A DNA stretch of 7,273 bases from Anaerolineae bacterium (GCA_015493675.1 WGCR01000113.1:1-7273); one strand, 5' to 3'. Counted from the first letter of the stretch, positions 1 to 6,065 are shown. Made by a program: numbers and translations. Notes: a model not told the origin generated them from the sequence alone.

Positions 1-13
1 CCTGGTCGTTATC

Positions 14-43
14 TGGACGAAACGGGGATGAACGGGGTACAAT
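14..43 (+). promoter_or_regulatory. possible pdxS promoter with a direct repeat in the spacer
   Basis: TGGACG (14-19, 4 of 6 matches to the -35 consensus) stands 18 bp before TACAAT (38-43, 5 of 6 matches to the -10 consensus). The spacer contains AACGGGG twice (21-27 and 31-37), repeated at a 10-bp period, so both copies would face the same side of the helix. This would give a transcript start near base 50 and a leader of about 95 nt before pdxS. Some MocR/PdxR-type regulators of pdxST bind direct repeats; linking this repeat to such a regulator is inference only. A second AT-rich box, TATACA at 66-71, is a weaker alternative. Confidence 0.35.
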
Positions 44-144
44 ACAGAAAAGGCTGCGGTGTGCTTATACAGTGCGTCCGCCTATTTCTGCTTATCCCAC
101 ACTTACAAATCGTAAAAAACAAATTCTGGAGGCATTCAACTCTT

Positions 145-1032
145 ATGGAAGCAACAACTGGCACCTTTACCGTTAAATCCGGCCTGGCGGAAATGCTCAA
201 GGGCGGGGTCATCATGGATGTGACCAACGCCGAGCAGGCCCGCATCGCTGAAGAGGCGGGCGCTGTGGCTGTGATGGCCCTGGAACGCGTCCCTGCTGAC
301 ATCCGGGCCGAGGGCGGTGTGGCCCGCATGAGCGATCCCGAAAAAATTCTGGAAATCATGGATGCCGTCACCATTCCGGTGATGGCCAAAGTTCGCATCG
401 GGCATTTCGTCGAGGCCCAAATCCTGGAGCATCTGGGCGTGGACTTCATCGACGAAAGCGAAGTGCTGACTCCGGCCGACGAGGAAAATCACATCAACAA
501 GTGGGATTTCAAAATCCCCTTTGTCTGCGGTTGCCGCAATCTGGGCGAGGCCCTGCGTCGCATCAACGAAGGCGCTGCCATGATCCGCACCAAGGGCGAA
601 GCGGGCACCGGCGATGTCGTCGAAGCGGTGCGTCACGCCCGCACCGTGCTGGGCGCGATCCGCAGCCTGCAAACCATGGCTCCGGAAGAGATGTTCGCCT
701 ACGCCAAAGCCATCGGCGCCCCTTACCAACTGGTGAAAATGACCGCAGAGATGGGCCGCATGCCCGTGGTCAACTTCGCGGCCGGCGGCATCGCCACTCC
801 TGCGGACGCGGCGTTGATGATGCAATTGGGCGTGGATGGCGTCTTCGTCGGCTCCGGCATCTTCAAGAGCGGCAATCCCGCCAAACGGGCCAACGCCATC
901 GTCAAGGCTGTCACCCACTACCTGGATGCCGGCATTCTGGCCGAAGTCAGCCGTAATCTGGGCGAGCCCATGGTGGGCCGCACCGTCGAATCCATGGCCG
1001 AAGAAGAAAAAATTGCCCAGCGCGGATGGTAG
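145..1032 (+). CDS. pdxS: pyridoxal 5'-phosphate synthase, lyase/synthase subunit PdxS
   Basis: PdxS is the (beta/alpha)8-barrel subunit of the DXP-independent vitamin B6 pathway. It joins ribose 5-phosphate, glyceraldehyde 3-phosphate and ammonia delivered by PdxT to give pyridoxal 5'-phosphate directly, in the cytoplasm. The 295-residue product has the usual family length and is conserved throughout. Asp25 in the GGVIMDV segment, Lys82 in AKVRIGH and Lys150 in RTKGEAGTG (148-156) match Asp24, Lys81 and Lys149 of the Bacillus enzyme, the residues that carry the covalent intermediates. The phosphate-binding GGIATPADAALM and VGSGIFKS segments follow at 214-225 and 235-242. The frame is open back to base 28, but ATG 145 is chosen because the family N-terminus begins there and GGAGG (128-132) lies 12 nt upstream. 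The gene ends in TAG and is separated from pdxT by 130 bp containing a terminator. Confidence 0.97.
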   Translation: MEATTGTFTVKSGLAEMLKGGVIMDVTNAEQARIAEEAGAVAVMALERVPADIRAEGGVARMSDPEKILEIMDAVTIPVMAKVRIGHFVEAQILEHLGVDFIDESEVLTPADEENHINKWDFKIPFVCGCRNLGEALRRINEGAAMIRTKGEAGTGDVVEAVRHARTVLGAIRSLQTMAPEEMFAYAKAIGAPYQLVKMTAEMGRMPVVNFAAGGIATPADAALMMQLGVDGVFVGSGIFKSGNPAKRANAIVKAVTHYLDAGILAEVSRNLGEPMVGRTVESMAEEEKIAQRGW

Positions 1033-1044
1033 ATGGGCGATTGG

Positions 1045-1074
1045 GGAGCGGCTGTTGAGCTTGACAGCTACTCC
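1045..1074 (+). other. imperfect hairpin in the pdxS-pdxT gap
   Basis: GGAG (1045-1048) pairs with CTCC (1071-1074), and GCTGT (1051-1055) pairs with ACAGC (1064-1068). The two helices are separated by a 2x2 internal loop and enclose an 8-nt loop. The hairpin starts 12 nt after the pdxS stop codon and has no T tract, so it does not look like a terminator. It could protect the 3' end of pdxS mRNA or be a processing site; the role is inference. Confidence 0.35.
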
Positions 1075-1109
1075 GATTCTCCTTTCATTCCCGCAAAATG
1101 TTTCTGCAG

Positions 1110-1148
1110 CAAGGCCTCGAAGATGGTTTTCGGGGTCTTGTTTTCTAT
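1110..1148 (+). terminator. intrinsic terminator between pdxS and pdxT
   Basis: CAAGGCCTCGAA (1110-1121) pairs over 12 positions with TTCGGGGTCTTG (1129-1140), including two G-U pairs, around a 7-nt loop. The stem runs straight into TTTTCTAT (1141-1148), so it has the stem plus U-tract form of a Rho-independent terminator on the + strand. It lies about 78 nt after the pdxS stop codon and ends only 14 nt before pdxT. It would stop most or part of the pdxS transcription before pdxT, so the downstream genes would depend on read-through or on their own promoter. Confidence 0.65.
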
Positions 1149-1151
1149 ACT
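1143..1151 (+). promoter_or_regulatory. possible -10 box for pdxT
   Basis: TTCTATACT contains TATACT (1146-1151), 5 of 6 matches to the -10 consensus, overlapping the U tract of the terminator. No good -35 sits 16-18 bp upstream. A start 6-8 nt downstream would fall at about 1158, leaving only about 5 nt before the pdxT ATG, so the message would be almost leaderless. The core CTATRCT recurs in two other candidate promoters in this window (5806-5812 and 6238-6244), which is the main reason to list it. Confidence 0.35.
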
Positions 1152-1162
1152 ATTGGAAGTCT

Positions 1163-1771
1163 ATGAAAATCGGCGTACTGGCCCTGCAGGGGGCCTTTCG
1201 AGAACATATCATCAAATTGCAAGCGTTGGGCGTTGACGCCCGCGAAATCCGCCTGCCCGGGCAATTGCAAGACCTGGACGGACTCATTATTCCCGGCGGC
1301 GAGTCCACCACCATGGGCAAGCTGGCCGTGGCCTTCGGATTGCTGGAGCCGCTGCGCTCGTTCACGCGGAAGCGCCCCGTCTGGGGCACCTGCGCCGGTC
1401 TGATTCTGCTGGCCGAACGGGCCGCAAAGCAGAAGAAAGGCGGCCAGCCGCTCATCGGCGGGCTGGATATCACCGTGGATCGGAATTATTTCGGACGGCA
1501 GGTCGATAGTTTCGAGGTTGATCTGGATGTGCCGGTTCTGGCGGATGTCGCCCGACCCGAGGACCCCGACGGCCCCTTTCACGCCATCTTCATCCGGGCG
1601 CCTGCCGTGATAGAAACCGGGCCGGAGGTGGCGATCATCGCCCGGCTGCCCGAAAACGGGCCCGTCGTGGCTGTGCGCCAGGGGCATCTGTTGGGAGCGG
1701 CCTTCCACCCGGAGCTCAGCGATGATCTGCGCTTTCATCGCTATTTTGTCAGCATGATCGAGGAGGCCTGA
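1163..1771 (+). CDS. pdxT: pyridoxal 5'-phosphate synthase, glutaminase subunit PdxT
   Basis: PdxT is the class I glutamine amidotransferase partner of PdxS. It hydrolyses glutamine and channels the ammonia into the PdxS barrel, usually in a 12+12 complex. The 202-residue protein starts MKIGVLALQGAF, as is typical of the family. It carries the PGGEST oxyanion-strand motif (44-49), the nucleophile Cys77 in GTCAGL (75-80), and the His182/Glu184 pair of the triad in FHPEL (182 and 184). The frame is open from 836, but that extension runs back into pdxS; ATG 1163 gives the family N-terminus. The only Shine-Dalgarno-like sequence is GGAAG (1155-1159), just 3 nt from the start, which is weak and agrees with a nearly leaderless message. 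It ends 4 nt before the next gene, whose ribosome site lies in its last codons. Length and motifs are complete and there is no sign of decay. Confidence 0.97.
   Translation: MKIGVLALQGAFREHIIKLQALGVDAREIRLPGQLQDLDGLIIPGGESTTMGKLAVAFGLLEPLRSFTRKRPVWGTCAGLILLAERAAKQKKGGQPLIGGLDITVDRNYFGRQVDSFEVDLDVPVLADVARPEDPDGPFHAIFIRAPAVIETGPEVAIIARLPENGPVVAVRQGHLLGAAFHPELSDDLRFHRYFVSMIEEA
1760..1766 (+). promoter_or_regulatory. ribosome binding site inside the pdxT 3' end
   Basis: GAGGAGG overlaps the Glu-Glu codons at the end of pdxT and lies 9 nt before ATG 1776. It fixes the start of the next gene and suggests translational coupling to pdxT. Confidence 0.7.
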
Positions 1772-1775
1772 TTCC

Positions 1776-2318
1776 ATGTCTCAGCCTCCTATCCGACGCA
1801 AGGACCGGGCGGTGCAGGATGACGCCTGGATAGCAGATTTCTTGCAGCAAGCGCCTGTGATCACCCTGGCTTTTGGCAATGGCGAGCAGCCAATGATCAA
1901 GCCCACGCTGTTCGTCTATGATCCCGCGCGTCATGCGGTTTATTTCCACGCCACGCAATTCGGGCGCACCACCGATATGCTGCGCAGGCATCCCCGGGCG
2001 ACGTTGACAGCGTTCGAGATGGGAAGGCTGCTGCCCGCGAAGCGGGCCATGGACTTCAGCCTGGAATACGCCAGCGTGGTCGCCTATGGTGAAATCGCCA
2101 TCATCGAGAATGAAGATGAAGCGCTCTACGGTCTGCAACTGCTGCTGGATAAATACTTCCCGCATCTGAAATCGGGCGAAGATTACACCCCCGCCCAGCC
2201 GGTCGAACTCAAAGTCACCGCCGTCTTTCGTATGGATATCAACGAATGGGCGGGCAAACAAAAGAAAGTGGCCGCAGACTTCCCCGGCGCATTCCACTTT
2301 CCCATCTCCATTTCCTGA
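1776..2318 (+). CDS. NimA-like pyridoxamine 5'-phosphate oxidase-fold protein
   Basis: The 180-residue protein belongs to the split-barrel flavin-binding superfamily, in the branch that includes the 5-nitroimidazole resistance protein NimA (Pyridox_ox_2 type). Visible family marks are the N-terminal RRKDRAVQD (7-15), the strands around ITLAFGNGEQPMIKPT (29-44), VYFHATQFGRTTDML (55-69) with His58, the VVAYGEIAII strand (101-110), and a C-terminal FRMDINEWAGKQK (151-163). Relatives bind FMN or a related cofactor and may reduce small molecules; the substrate cannot be read from sequence. It starts 4 nt after pdxT with a strong internal ribosome site. PdxST makes PLP directly and does not need the PdxH oxidase, so its place in a B6 operon may point to vitamer salvage, redox use of the cofactor, or simple co-transcription. 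True PdxH function is unlikely because the protein is closer to NimA. Confidence 0.9.
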   Translation: MSQPPIRRKDRAVQDDAWIADFLQQAPVITLAFGNGEQPMIKPTLFVYDPARHAVYFHATQFGRTTDMLRRHPRATLTAFEMGRLLPAKRAMDFSLEYASVVAYGEIAIIENEDEALYGLQLLLDKYFPHLKSGEDYTPAQPVELKVTAVFRMDINEWAGKQKKVAADFPGAFHFPISIS

Positions 2319-2332
2319 TCCTCAACTTCTCC

Positions 2333-3373
2333 ATGCCCGAACTCCCCACCATTACCCCCGAGCTGCCAGGCATTGGCGGCGAAATCAAAATCGAACCCAC
2401 ACATTTCATTGTGGAAGAAGTGGCGCTGTACCCGCCCGCGGGCGAAGGCGATCATCTTTTTGTGCGCTTCACTCGCGAGGGACAAACCACCCGCGAAGTC
2501 GTGGAAAACCTGGCTCGGGCCCTGGACATCCCCCCAAACGGCATCGGTTACGCCGGCCTCAAGGACAAACACGCCCGCGTCACTCAGATATTCTCCCTGC
2601 CCGAAGTCACTCCGCAGCAAGCCAAAGAGGCCATCATCGGCCTGGGCTACCAGTTCGAATGGGCCATTCCTCATAATCGCAAACTACGGCCCGGACACTT
2701 GCTGGGCAACCGTTTCACCATCGCGGTGCTGCATCCAGAAGCCGAAGACGCGGTCGCTCGGGCCACGGCCATTGTGCGGGCGCTGGAGGAACGGGGACTG
2801 CCCAACTTCTTCGGAGAACAGCGCTTCGGGCAATACGGCGACAACGCCGAGCAGGGGCTGGCCATCCTCACCGGTAAAAAACGACGCCCCCGTCAGAAAT
2901 GGCTGACCCGGCTGCTGATCTCCGCCTATCAGTCGCAACTTTTCAACGACTATCTCACCCTGCGCATCCGGCGCGGCCTGTTCGATAAAATTCTGTTGGG
3001 CGATCTGGCCAAAAAGACCGATACAGGCGGCATGTTCGTCGTGGAAGACGTCATCACCGACCAGGCCCGCTTCGACCGCCGGGAGATAACCTTTACAGGC
3101 CCGCTGTTTGGGTATAAAATGAGGCAACCGCAGGCCGACGCCGCGGCATTGGAAGCCGAAATCCAGGCCGCCTCACCTGTCACGCCCGCCCAGTGGCGCA
3201 AAAATCGCACGGATGGCAACCGCCGCATCGGGCGTATCTTCCTCCAACCCATCGATCTGAAACCTATCCCCCAGGGATTGCGTTTAAGTTTCTACCTCCC
3301 CAAAGGCGCTTACGCCACCATCCTCCTGCGGGAAGTCATGAAACCCGCCGTCCCCCTGCCCACATTCGAATGA
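2333..3373 (+). CDS. truD: tRNA pseudouridine(13) synthase TruD
   Basis: TruD converts uridine 13 in the D-stem of certain tRNAs to pseudouridine. The 346-residue product shows the family order: an N-terminal IGGEIKIEPTHFIVEEV segment (14-30); the catalytic loop GYAGLKDKHA (72-81) with Asp78 as the nucleophile; GLPNFFGEQRFGQYGDN (155-171); SAYQSQLFN (197-205); TGPLFG (255-260); and the C-terminal KGAYATILLRE (324-333). The length is normal for bacterial TruD. ATG 2333 is preferred over the in-frame ATG at 2246 because the upstream extension overlaps the preceding gene and does not look like family sequence. No Shine-Dalgarno sequence precedes it; the upstream bases are pyrimidine-rich (CTTCTCC). 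The gap to the preceding gene is 14 nt, and the next gene starts inside its stop codon (ATGA), so it sits in the middle of a tight operon. TruD acts on tRNA and has no obvious metabolic link to its neighbours. Confidence 0.94.
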   Translation: MPELPTITPELPGIGGEIKIEPTHFIVEEVALYPPAGEGDHLFVRFTREGQTTREVVENLARALDIPPNGIGYAGLKDKHARVTQIFSLPEVTPQQAKEAIIGLGYQFEWAIPHNRKLRPGHLLGNRFTIAVLHPEAEDAVARATAIVRALEERGLPNFFGEQRFGQYGDNAEQGLAILTGKKRRPRQKWLTRLLISAYQSQLFNDYLTLRIRRGLFDKILLGDLAKKTDTGGMFVVEDVITDQARFDRREITFTGPLFGYKMRQPQADAAALEAEIQAASPVTPAQWRKNRTDGNRRIGRIFLQPIDLKPIPQGLRLSFYLPKGAYATILLREVMKPAVPLPTFE

Positions 3374-4068
3374 ACGATTTCACTAACTTCCCCAACCGTC
3401 TCCCCATTTTCCCCCTGCCCATGGTTTTCTTTCCGGGCCAGGTAAAGGGCCTGCATATTTTCGAGTCGCGCTACAAAGACCTGTTGCAGATGTGCATTCA
3501 CACCGGCTCACCCTTTGGCATCGTGCTGGAAAACCGACCGACCCGGCAAGACCCGCACCCGCTTCCCCACACCATCGGCGTCATCGCCCACATCTTCCAG
3601 GTGGCCCGCCAGCCCGATGACACCTTTCTCATACAGATATACGGCGGCGAGCGCTTTCGGGTGCAGCAATTCTATCACGATATGCCCTTCCTGCAGGCAG
3701 AGATCGACAGCGCCCCCCTTGGCCAAACCGACAGTGACCTCACCGTGCGCATGTTCGATGCTGTCAGCGCCATGCTGGAAGAATATCTGGACGCCCTCAC
3801 GCAGGCCTCCGGTTTCGATTTTCAAATCCCCGATATCCCCGAAACGCCAGAGCAATTGGGCTATCTCACAGCGATGGCATTGCAGATCAACAATGAACAA
3901 AAACAGGAGCTGCTGAGCAAAACCACCCTGCCTGAACTCTTCCGGGATGAAATCGCCTTTTTGCACAGCGAACTGGATTTGATGGAATGGATCAGCAGCA
4001 CCATCGAATCGCCCAGCAATAACATCTTCTCGGGATTCGGGCCAGAGAACGCTATTTCACTGAACTAA
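3370..4068 (+). CDS. stand-alone Lon N-terminal (substrate-binding) domain protein
   Basis: The 232-residue protein resembles the N-terminal LON domain of Lon proteases (PF02190 type). It opens with NRLPIFPLPMVFFPGQ (9-24), then LHIFESRYKDLL (28-39), FGIVLEN (49-55), TIGVIAHIFQVARQPDD (68-84) and an IYGGERFRVQQF strand (90-101), all classic positions of the domain. After about residue 125 it becomes helical (AMLEEYLDAL, LQINNEQKQELLSKTTLPELF), as in other LON-only proteins. There is no AAA+ module and no Ser-Lys protease domain, so it is not a protease. Relatives are thought to bind proteins or act as adaptors, but the function is not established. It starts at the ATGA overlap with truD, without a Shine-Dalgarno sequence, which suggests coupled translation. 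The C-terminal tail after residue 212 looks poorly structured. Confidence 0.88.
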   Translation: MNDFTNFPNRLPIFPLPMVFFPGQVKGLHIFESRYKDLLQMCIHTGSPFGIVLENRPTRQDPHPLPHTIGVIAHIFQVARQPDDTFLIQIYGGERFRVQQFYHDMPFLQAEIDSAPLGQTDSDLTVRMFDAVSAMLEEYLDALTQASGFDFQIPDIPETPEQLGYLTAMALQINNEQKQELLSKTTLPELFRDEIAFLHSELDLMEWISSTIESPSNNIFSGFGPENAISLN

Positions 4069-4108
4069 CGCCCGGCTATTCCTTCATCGCCGCGCCAGCA
4101 AATCATCC

Positions 4109-4792
4109 GTGCCCTATCGCAAAATCATCCCCGCCCCGCATTACCGAGTCCTGGCAGTCAGCGACAAGGTCGAGCCCCGTCTTTACGGCCCATCCGTCAC
4201 CAGGGTGGCGGGAGACGTAGATTGCATTATCGGGTGCGGCGATCTGCCCTACTACTATCTGGAATACCTCGTTTCAATGCTCAACAAGCCGATGTACTTC
4301 GTACATGGCAACCACGATCGTCCCGAGCATCGATCCAACCGGCAGATTATCAAAGAACCTTTGGGTGGAACCAATCTGCACGCCCGCATCATGTCCGCCG
4401 AGGGCCTGCTGATGGTGGGGCTGGAGGGATCGCATCGTTACAACAGCAATCCCAGATATCAGTACACCCAGGCGGAAATGTGGGGGATCATCGTCAAGAT
4501 GGCGCCGACGCTGATCACCAATCGCATCCTGTATGGCCGTTATGTTGATGTGTTGATCACCCATTCGCCCCCTTTCGGCATCCACGATTCAGTAGACCGC
4601 CCCCATATCGGATTCAAGGCTTTCCTCAGCTTCATGCGCTGGTTCAAACCACGCTATCTGTTACACGGACACCAACATGTCTACCGAGACGCAGAAATCA
4701 CCCGTTCCCGCTTTGCAAATACCGAGATCATCAACGTGTACCCCTGGCGTTTGCTGGATCTCGAATTTCCAGCCTCTCCAGCCATGAGATGA
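4109..4792 (+). CDS. calcineurin-like metallophosphoesterase with altered first motif
   Basis: The 227-residue protein keeps most signature blocks of the calcineurin-like phosphoesterase fold: GCGDLPYYYLEYL (42-54), HGNHDRPE (66-73), ITHSPPFGIHD (150-160) and LLHGHQHVY (185-193). These supply the Asp45, Asn68/His69, His152 and His188/His190 ligand positions. The first block, normally D-x-H, reads VSDKVEPRLYG (17-27), so Asp19 is present but the usual His is replaced by Val21. I recall a bacterial subgroup with this change, but its substrate is not known to me. The start is GTG 4109; no upstream ATG fits, and no Shine-Dalgarno sequence is visible. It lies 40 nt after the LON-domain gene, and its stop codon overlaps a possible ATG of the next gene. 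No signal peptide is seen, so it is probably cytoplasmic. Phosphodiesterase activity is inferred from the fold. Confidence 0.86.
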   Translation: MPYRKIIPAPHYRVLAVSDKVEPRLYGPSVTRVAGDVDCIIGCGDLPYYYLEYLVSMLNKPMYFVHGNHDRPEHRSNRQIIKEPLGGTNLHARIMSAEGLLMVGLEGSHRYNSNPRYQYTQAEMWGIIVKMAPTLITNRILYGRYVDVLITHSPPFGIHDSVDRPHIGFKAFLSFMRWFKPRYLLHGHQHVYRDAEITRSRFANTEIINVYPWRLLDLEFPASPAMR

Positions 4793-4796
4793 GGAG
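4791..4796 (+). promoter_or_regulatory. ribosome binding site that decides the ParB-like start
   Basis: GAGGAG stands 7 nt before ATG 4804, the ideal distance. The earlier in-frame ATG at 4789 overlaps this site and has no ribosome site of its own, so 4804 is the better start. Confidence 0.7.
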
Positions 4797-4803
4797 TCCT
4801 GAC

Positions 4804-5718
4804 ATGAGCGATCTGGATCCTGAATTCCTGCAACAAAGAGACAGACAATTGTCCGCCCAATACGGCGAAGACAGTCCGGCCGCCCGCCAGTTCGATCGGG
4901 CCCGACGCAAGGTGCTCATGCACGACATCATGGCCTTTTTGCGCGGCTATCGCAACCACCTGCTGGATTTTGGGCCGCTGAGCGAAGCGCTGGCCTCGGG
5001 AGACCCGGTGGATATGGGGGTCCAGGATGTACCGCTGGACGCCATTCGCGGAAGCGTGGATCGTTACAGAGAATTCGATCTGGCCTTTTTGCCCAAACAT
5101 GAAGGATTGCGCGATCGCTGGCAGCGGGTGGAGGCTGCCCGCCGCTACGGACTCCCCACCCGCCCGGTCGAATTGTATAAATTGGGAGATGTCTATTTCG
5201 TCAAAGATGGCCATCACCGGGTATCGGTGGCCCGTCTTCATGGTGACAAAAACATCCAGGCGCATGTACTGGAGATCACGTCACGCGTTCCCCTGCAGCC
5301 CAATCTGAAACCGGATGAACTGCCCGATATCCAGGCCTACGGCGACTTTCTGCGCGTTACCCGGGCGGATGAGATATTGCCAGGCGTGGATCTGCGACTG
5401 AGCGAGCCCAGGTACTACGCCCGACTGCTGCGTCACATCGCCCTCTTCCGTTATCTCAACCGCCAGTCAAATGAGGAGCCGCGCGAATGGCCAGAGGCTG
5501 TCCACGCCTGGTATGATCAGCTCTACCGCCCCATCTGCGAGATGATTCGCGATTCGGGCGTGATGAAGCGCTTTCCCAAACGCACCCGCACCGACCTCTA
5601 TCTCTGGATCGCCACGCATTTTCGGCAGCTCAACAAACGCCTGCCTCGCCCCGAGGAGATGGACGAAATCGCCGATCACCTCAACGACACCTATCTGGCG
5701 CCCTTCTGGAACGGCTAG
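4804..5718 (+). CDS. ParB/sulfiredoxin-like domain protein
   Basis: The 304-residue protein contains a ParB N-terminal-like segment: VPLDAIRGSVDRYREFDLAF (76-95), then LPTRPVELYKLGDVYFVKDG (117-136) running into HHRVSVARLHG (137-147). The DGHHRVSVA block matches the ParB/Srx nucleotide-binding box. It is preceded by a basic helical region (DRARRKVLMHDIMAFLRGYR, 31-50) and followed by an Arg/Tyr-rich helical half ending in a TDLYLW motif (263-268). It lacks a clear ParB helix-turn-helix and ParA is not nearby, so a chromosome-partition role is unlikely. Proteins of this layout occur as uncharacterised ParB-like proteins in several phyla, from memory. ATG 4804 is chosen for its ribosome site; ATG 4789 would add five residues. 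It is the last gene of the tight cluster and ends about 90 nt before the candidate small-RNA promoter. Function unknown. Confidence 0.8.
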   Translation: MSDLDPEFLQQRDRQLSAQYGEDSPAARQFDRARRKVLMHDIMAFLRGYRNHLLDFGPLSEALASGDPVDMGVQDVPLDAIRGSVDRYREFDLAFLPKHEGLRDRWQRVEAARRYGLPTRPVELYKLGDVYFVKDGHHRVSVARLHGDKNIQAHVLEITSRVPLQPNLKPDELPDIQAYGDFLRVTRADEILPGVDLRLSEPRYYARLLRHIALFRYLNRQSNEEPREWPEAVHAWYDQLYRPICEMIRDSGVMKRFPKRTRTDLYLWIATHFRQLNKRLPRPEEMDEIADHLNDTYLAPFWNG

Positions 5719-5778
5719 AACAACACATCTCAAACCGGCGTGCAACCCGATGAATTGCGTAGGGGAAGCGTAGGTTTT

Positions 5779-5794
5779 GCGTCCAGATAGACGC
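5779..5794 (+). repeat. small inverted repeat upstream of the candidate sRNA promoter
   Basis: GCGTC (5779-5783) and GACGC (5790-5794) flank 6 nt. Its centre is about 33 bp before the expected start at 5820, the position of a -35 box, so it may be an operator. As RNA it would form a weak 5-bp hairpin without a T tract. Just upstream, GCGTAGG occurs twice 11 bp apart (5757-5763 and 5768-5774). Confidence 0.25.
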
Positions 5795-5803
5795 TGAAAA
5801 TCC

Positions 5804-5812
5804 TGCTATACT
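5804..5812 (+). promoter_or_regulatory. extended -10 promoter of the candidate small RNA
   Basis: TGCTATACT combines a TATACT -10 box (5807-5812) with an upstream TG in the extended -10 position. No good -35 is present, which is tolerated by extended -10 promoters. A start 8 nt downstream would be A5820, exactly the first base of a hairpin. No open reading frame that I can support follows for more than 500 bp. Confidence 0.45.
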
Positions 5813-5819
5813 TGTTCTT

Positions 5820-5896
5820 AGAGATGGCAATCTCTTCTTCTCCTCCTTTTTGATAGAGGGCTCACGGTAGGGCAGCCGTGAGCCCTCTCAAGTTTT
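5820..5896 (+). ncRNA. candidate small RNA with an exposed anti-Shine-Dalgarno linker
   Basis: The segment between the extended -10 box and the TTTT at 5893-5896 has the form of a bacterial small RNA of about 77 nt. It opens with a 6-bp hairpin, AGAGAT/ATCTCT, with a GGCA loop (5820-5835). A pyrimidine-only single-stranded stretch (5836-5851) follows and contains CTCCTCCTTTTT, which closely matches the anti-Shine-Dalgarno end of 16S rRNA and could pair with GGAGG ribosome sites. A perfect 13-bp GC-rich hairpin closes it (5855-5888). GGAGG precedes pdxS (128-132) and the GlcG-like gene (6326-6330), so local targets exist. It matches no RNA family I know. An alternative is that only the terminator is real and serves the upstream operon. 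Confidence 0.35.
5855..5896 (+). terminator. perfect 13-bp hairpin, probable terminator
   Basis: AGAGGGCTCACGG (5855-5867) pairs perfectly with CCGTGAGCCCTCT (5876-5888) around an 8-nt loop. Four bases (CAAG) separate the stem from TTTT (5893-5896), so the U tract is short and displaced. It would end the candidate small RNA and any transcript reading through from the ParB-like gene. On the - strand no T tract follows it, so it is not clearly bidirectional. Confidence 0.55.
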
Positions 5897-5897
5897 C

Positions 5898-5917
5898 CAG
5901 GGGCAAAACAGGGGCAA
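5898..5917 (+). repeat. short direct repeat CAGGGGCAA x2
   Basis: CAGGGGCAA occurs at 5898-5906 and 5909-5917, an 11-bp period. A -10-like TACAAT follows at 5925-5930. This could be an operator with same-face binding sites, or chance; no gene follows closely on the + strand before the MITE-like element. Confidence 0.4.
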
Positions 5918-6009
5918 CAGGAGATACAATCCCAGAGTATGGAGTTGCTGAAAATGGAGTGCGTTCCAATTTGGGGGCATGGTGTATTTGCCTGTGACTG
6001 GCAAAGGAA

Positions 6010-6065
6010 GGCGCTTGAGCGTCTTTCAGCTATGAGCCCGGCCCCTTGGCACCGGGTGGAGGCGG
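6010..6065 (+). repeat. double-hairpin repeat unit, left copy
   Basis: The order is a short palindrome (CGCTTGAGCG), the linker TTTCAGCTATGAG, a second hairpin (CCCGG 6037-6041 with CCGGG 6052-6056), then a GGAGGCGG tail. The same order of parts appears inverted at 6106-6163, with TTTCAGCT-TGAGCC conserved almost exactly, so the two are divergent copies of one unit. The left first hairpin is shorter than its partner. Confidence 0.55.

Noticed and set aside
28..144. 39-residue N-terminal extension of PdxS
   Set aside because: The family starts at the MEATTGTF region and a ribosome site precedes ATG 145; the extension lies over the likely promoter and leader.
136..918. Long open frame on the - strand opposite pdxS
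   Set aside because: It is antisense to a fully conserved enzyme and its His/Asp/Ala-rich product has no domain; it reflects codon bias.
1061..1089. Perfect TTGACA (1061-1066) as a pdxT promoter
   Set aside because: The box 17 bp downstream (TTCATT) is poor, the hexamer lies inside a hairpin, and the start would fall before the terminator.
836..1162. N-terminal extension of pdxT
   Set aside because: It overlaps pdxS out of frame, passes through the terminator, and is absent from the family.
1033..1236. 67-residue open frame after pdxS
   Set aside because: It overlaps the terminator and the start of pdxT, has no ribosome site, and shows no recognisable features.
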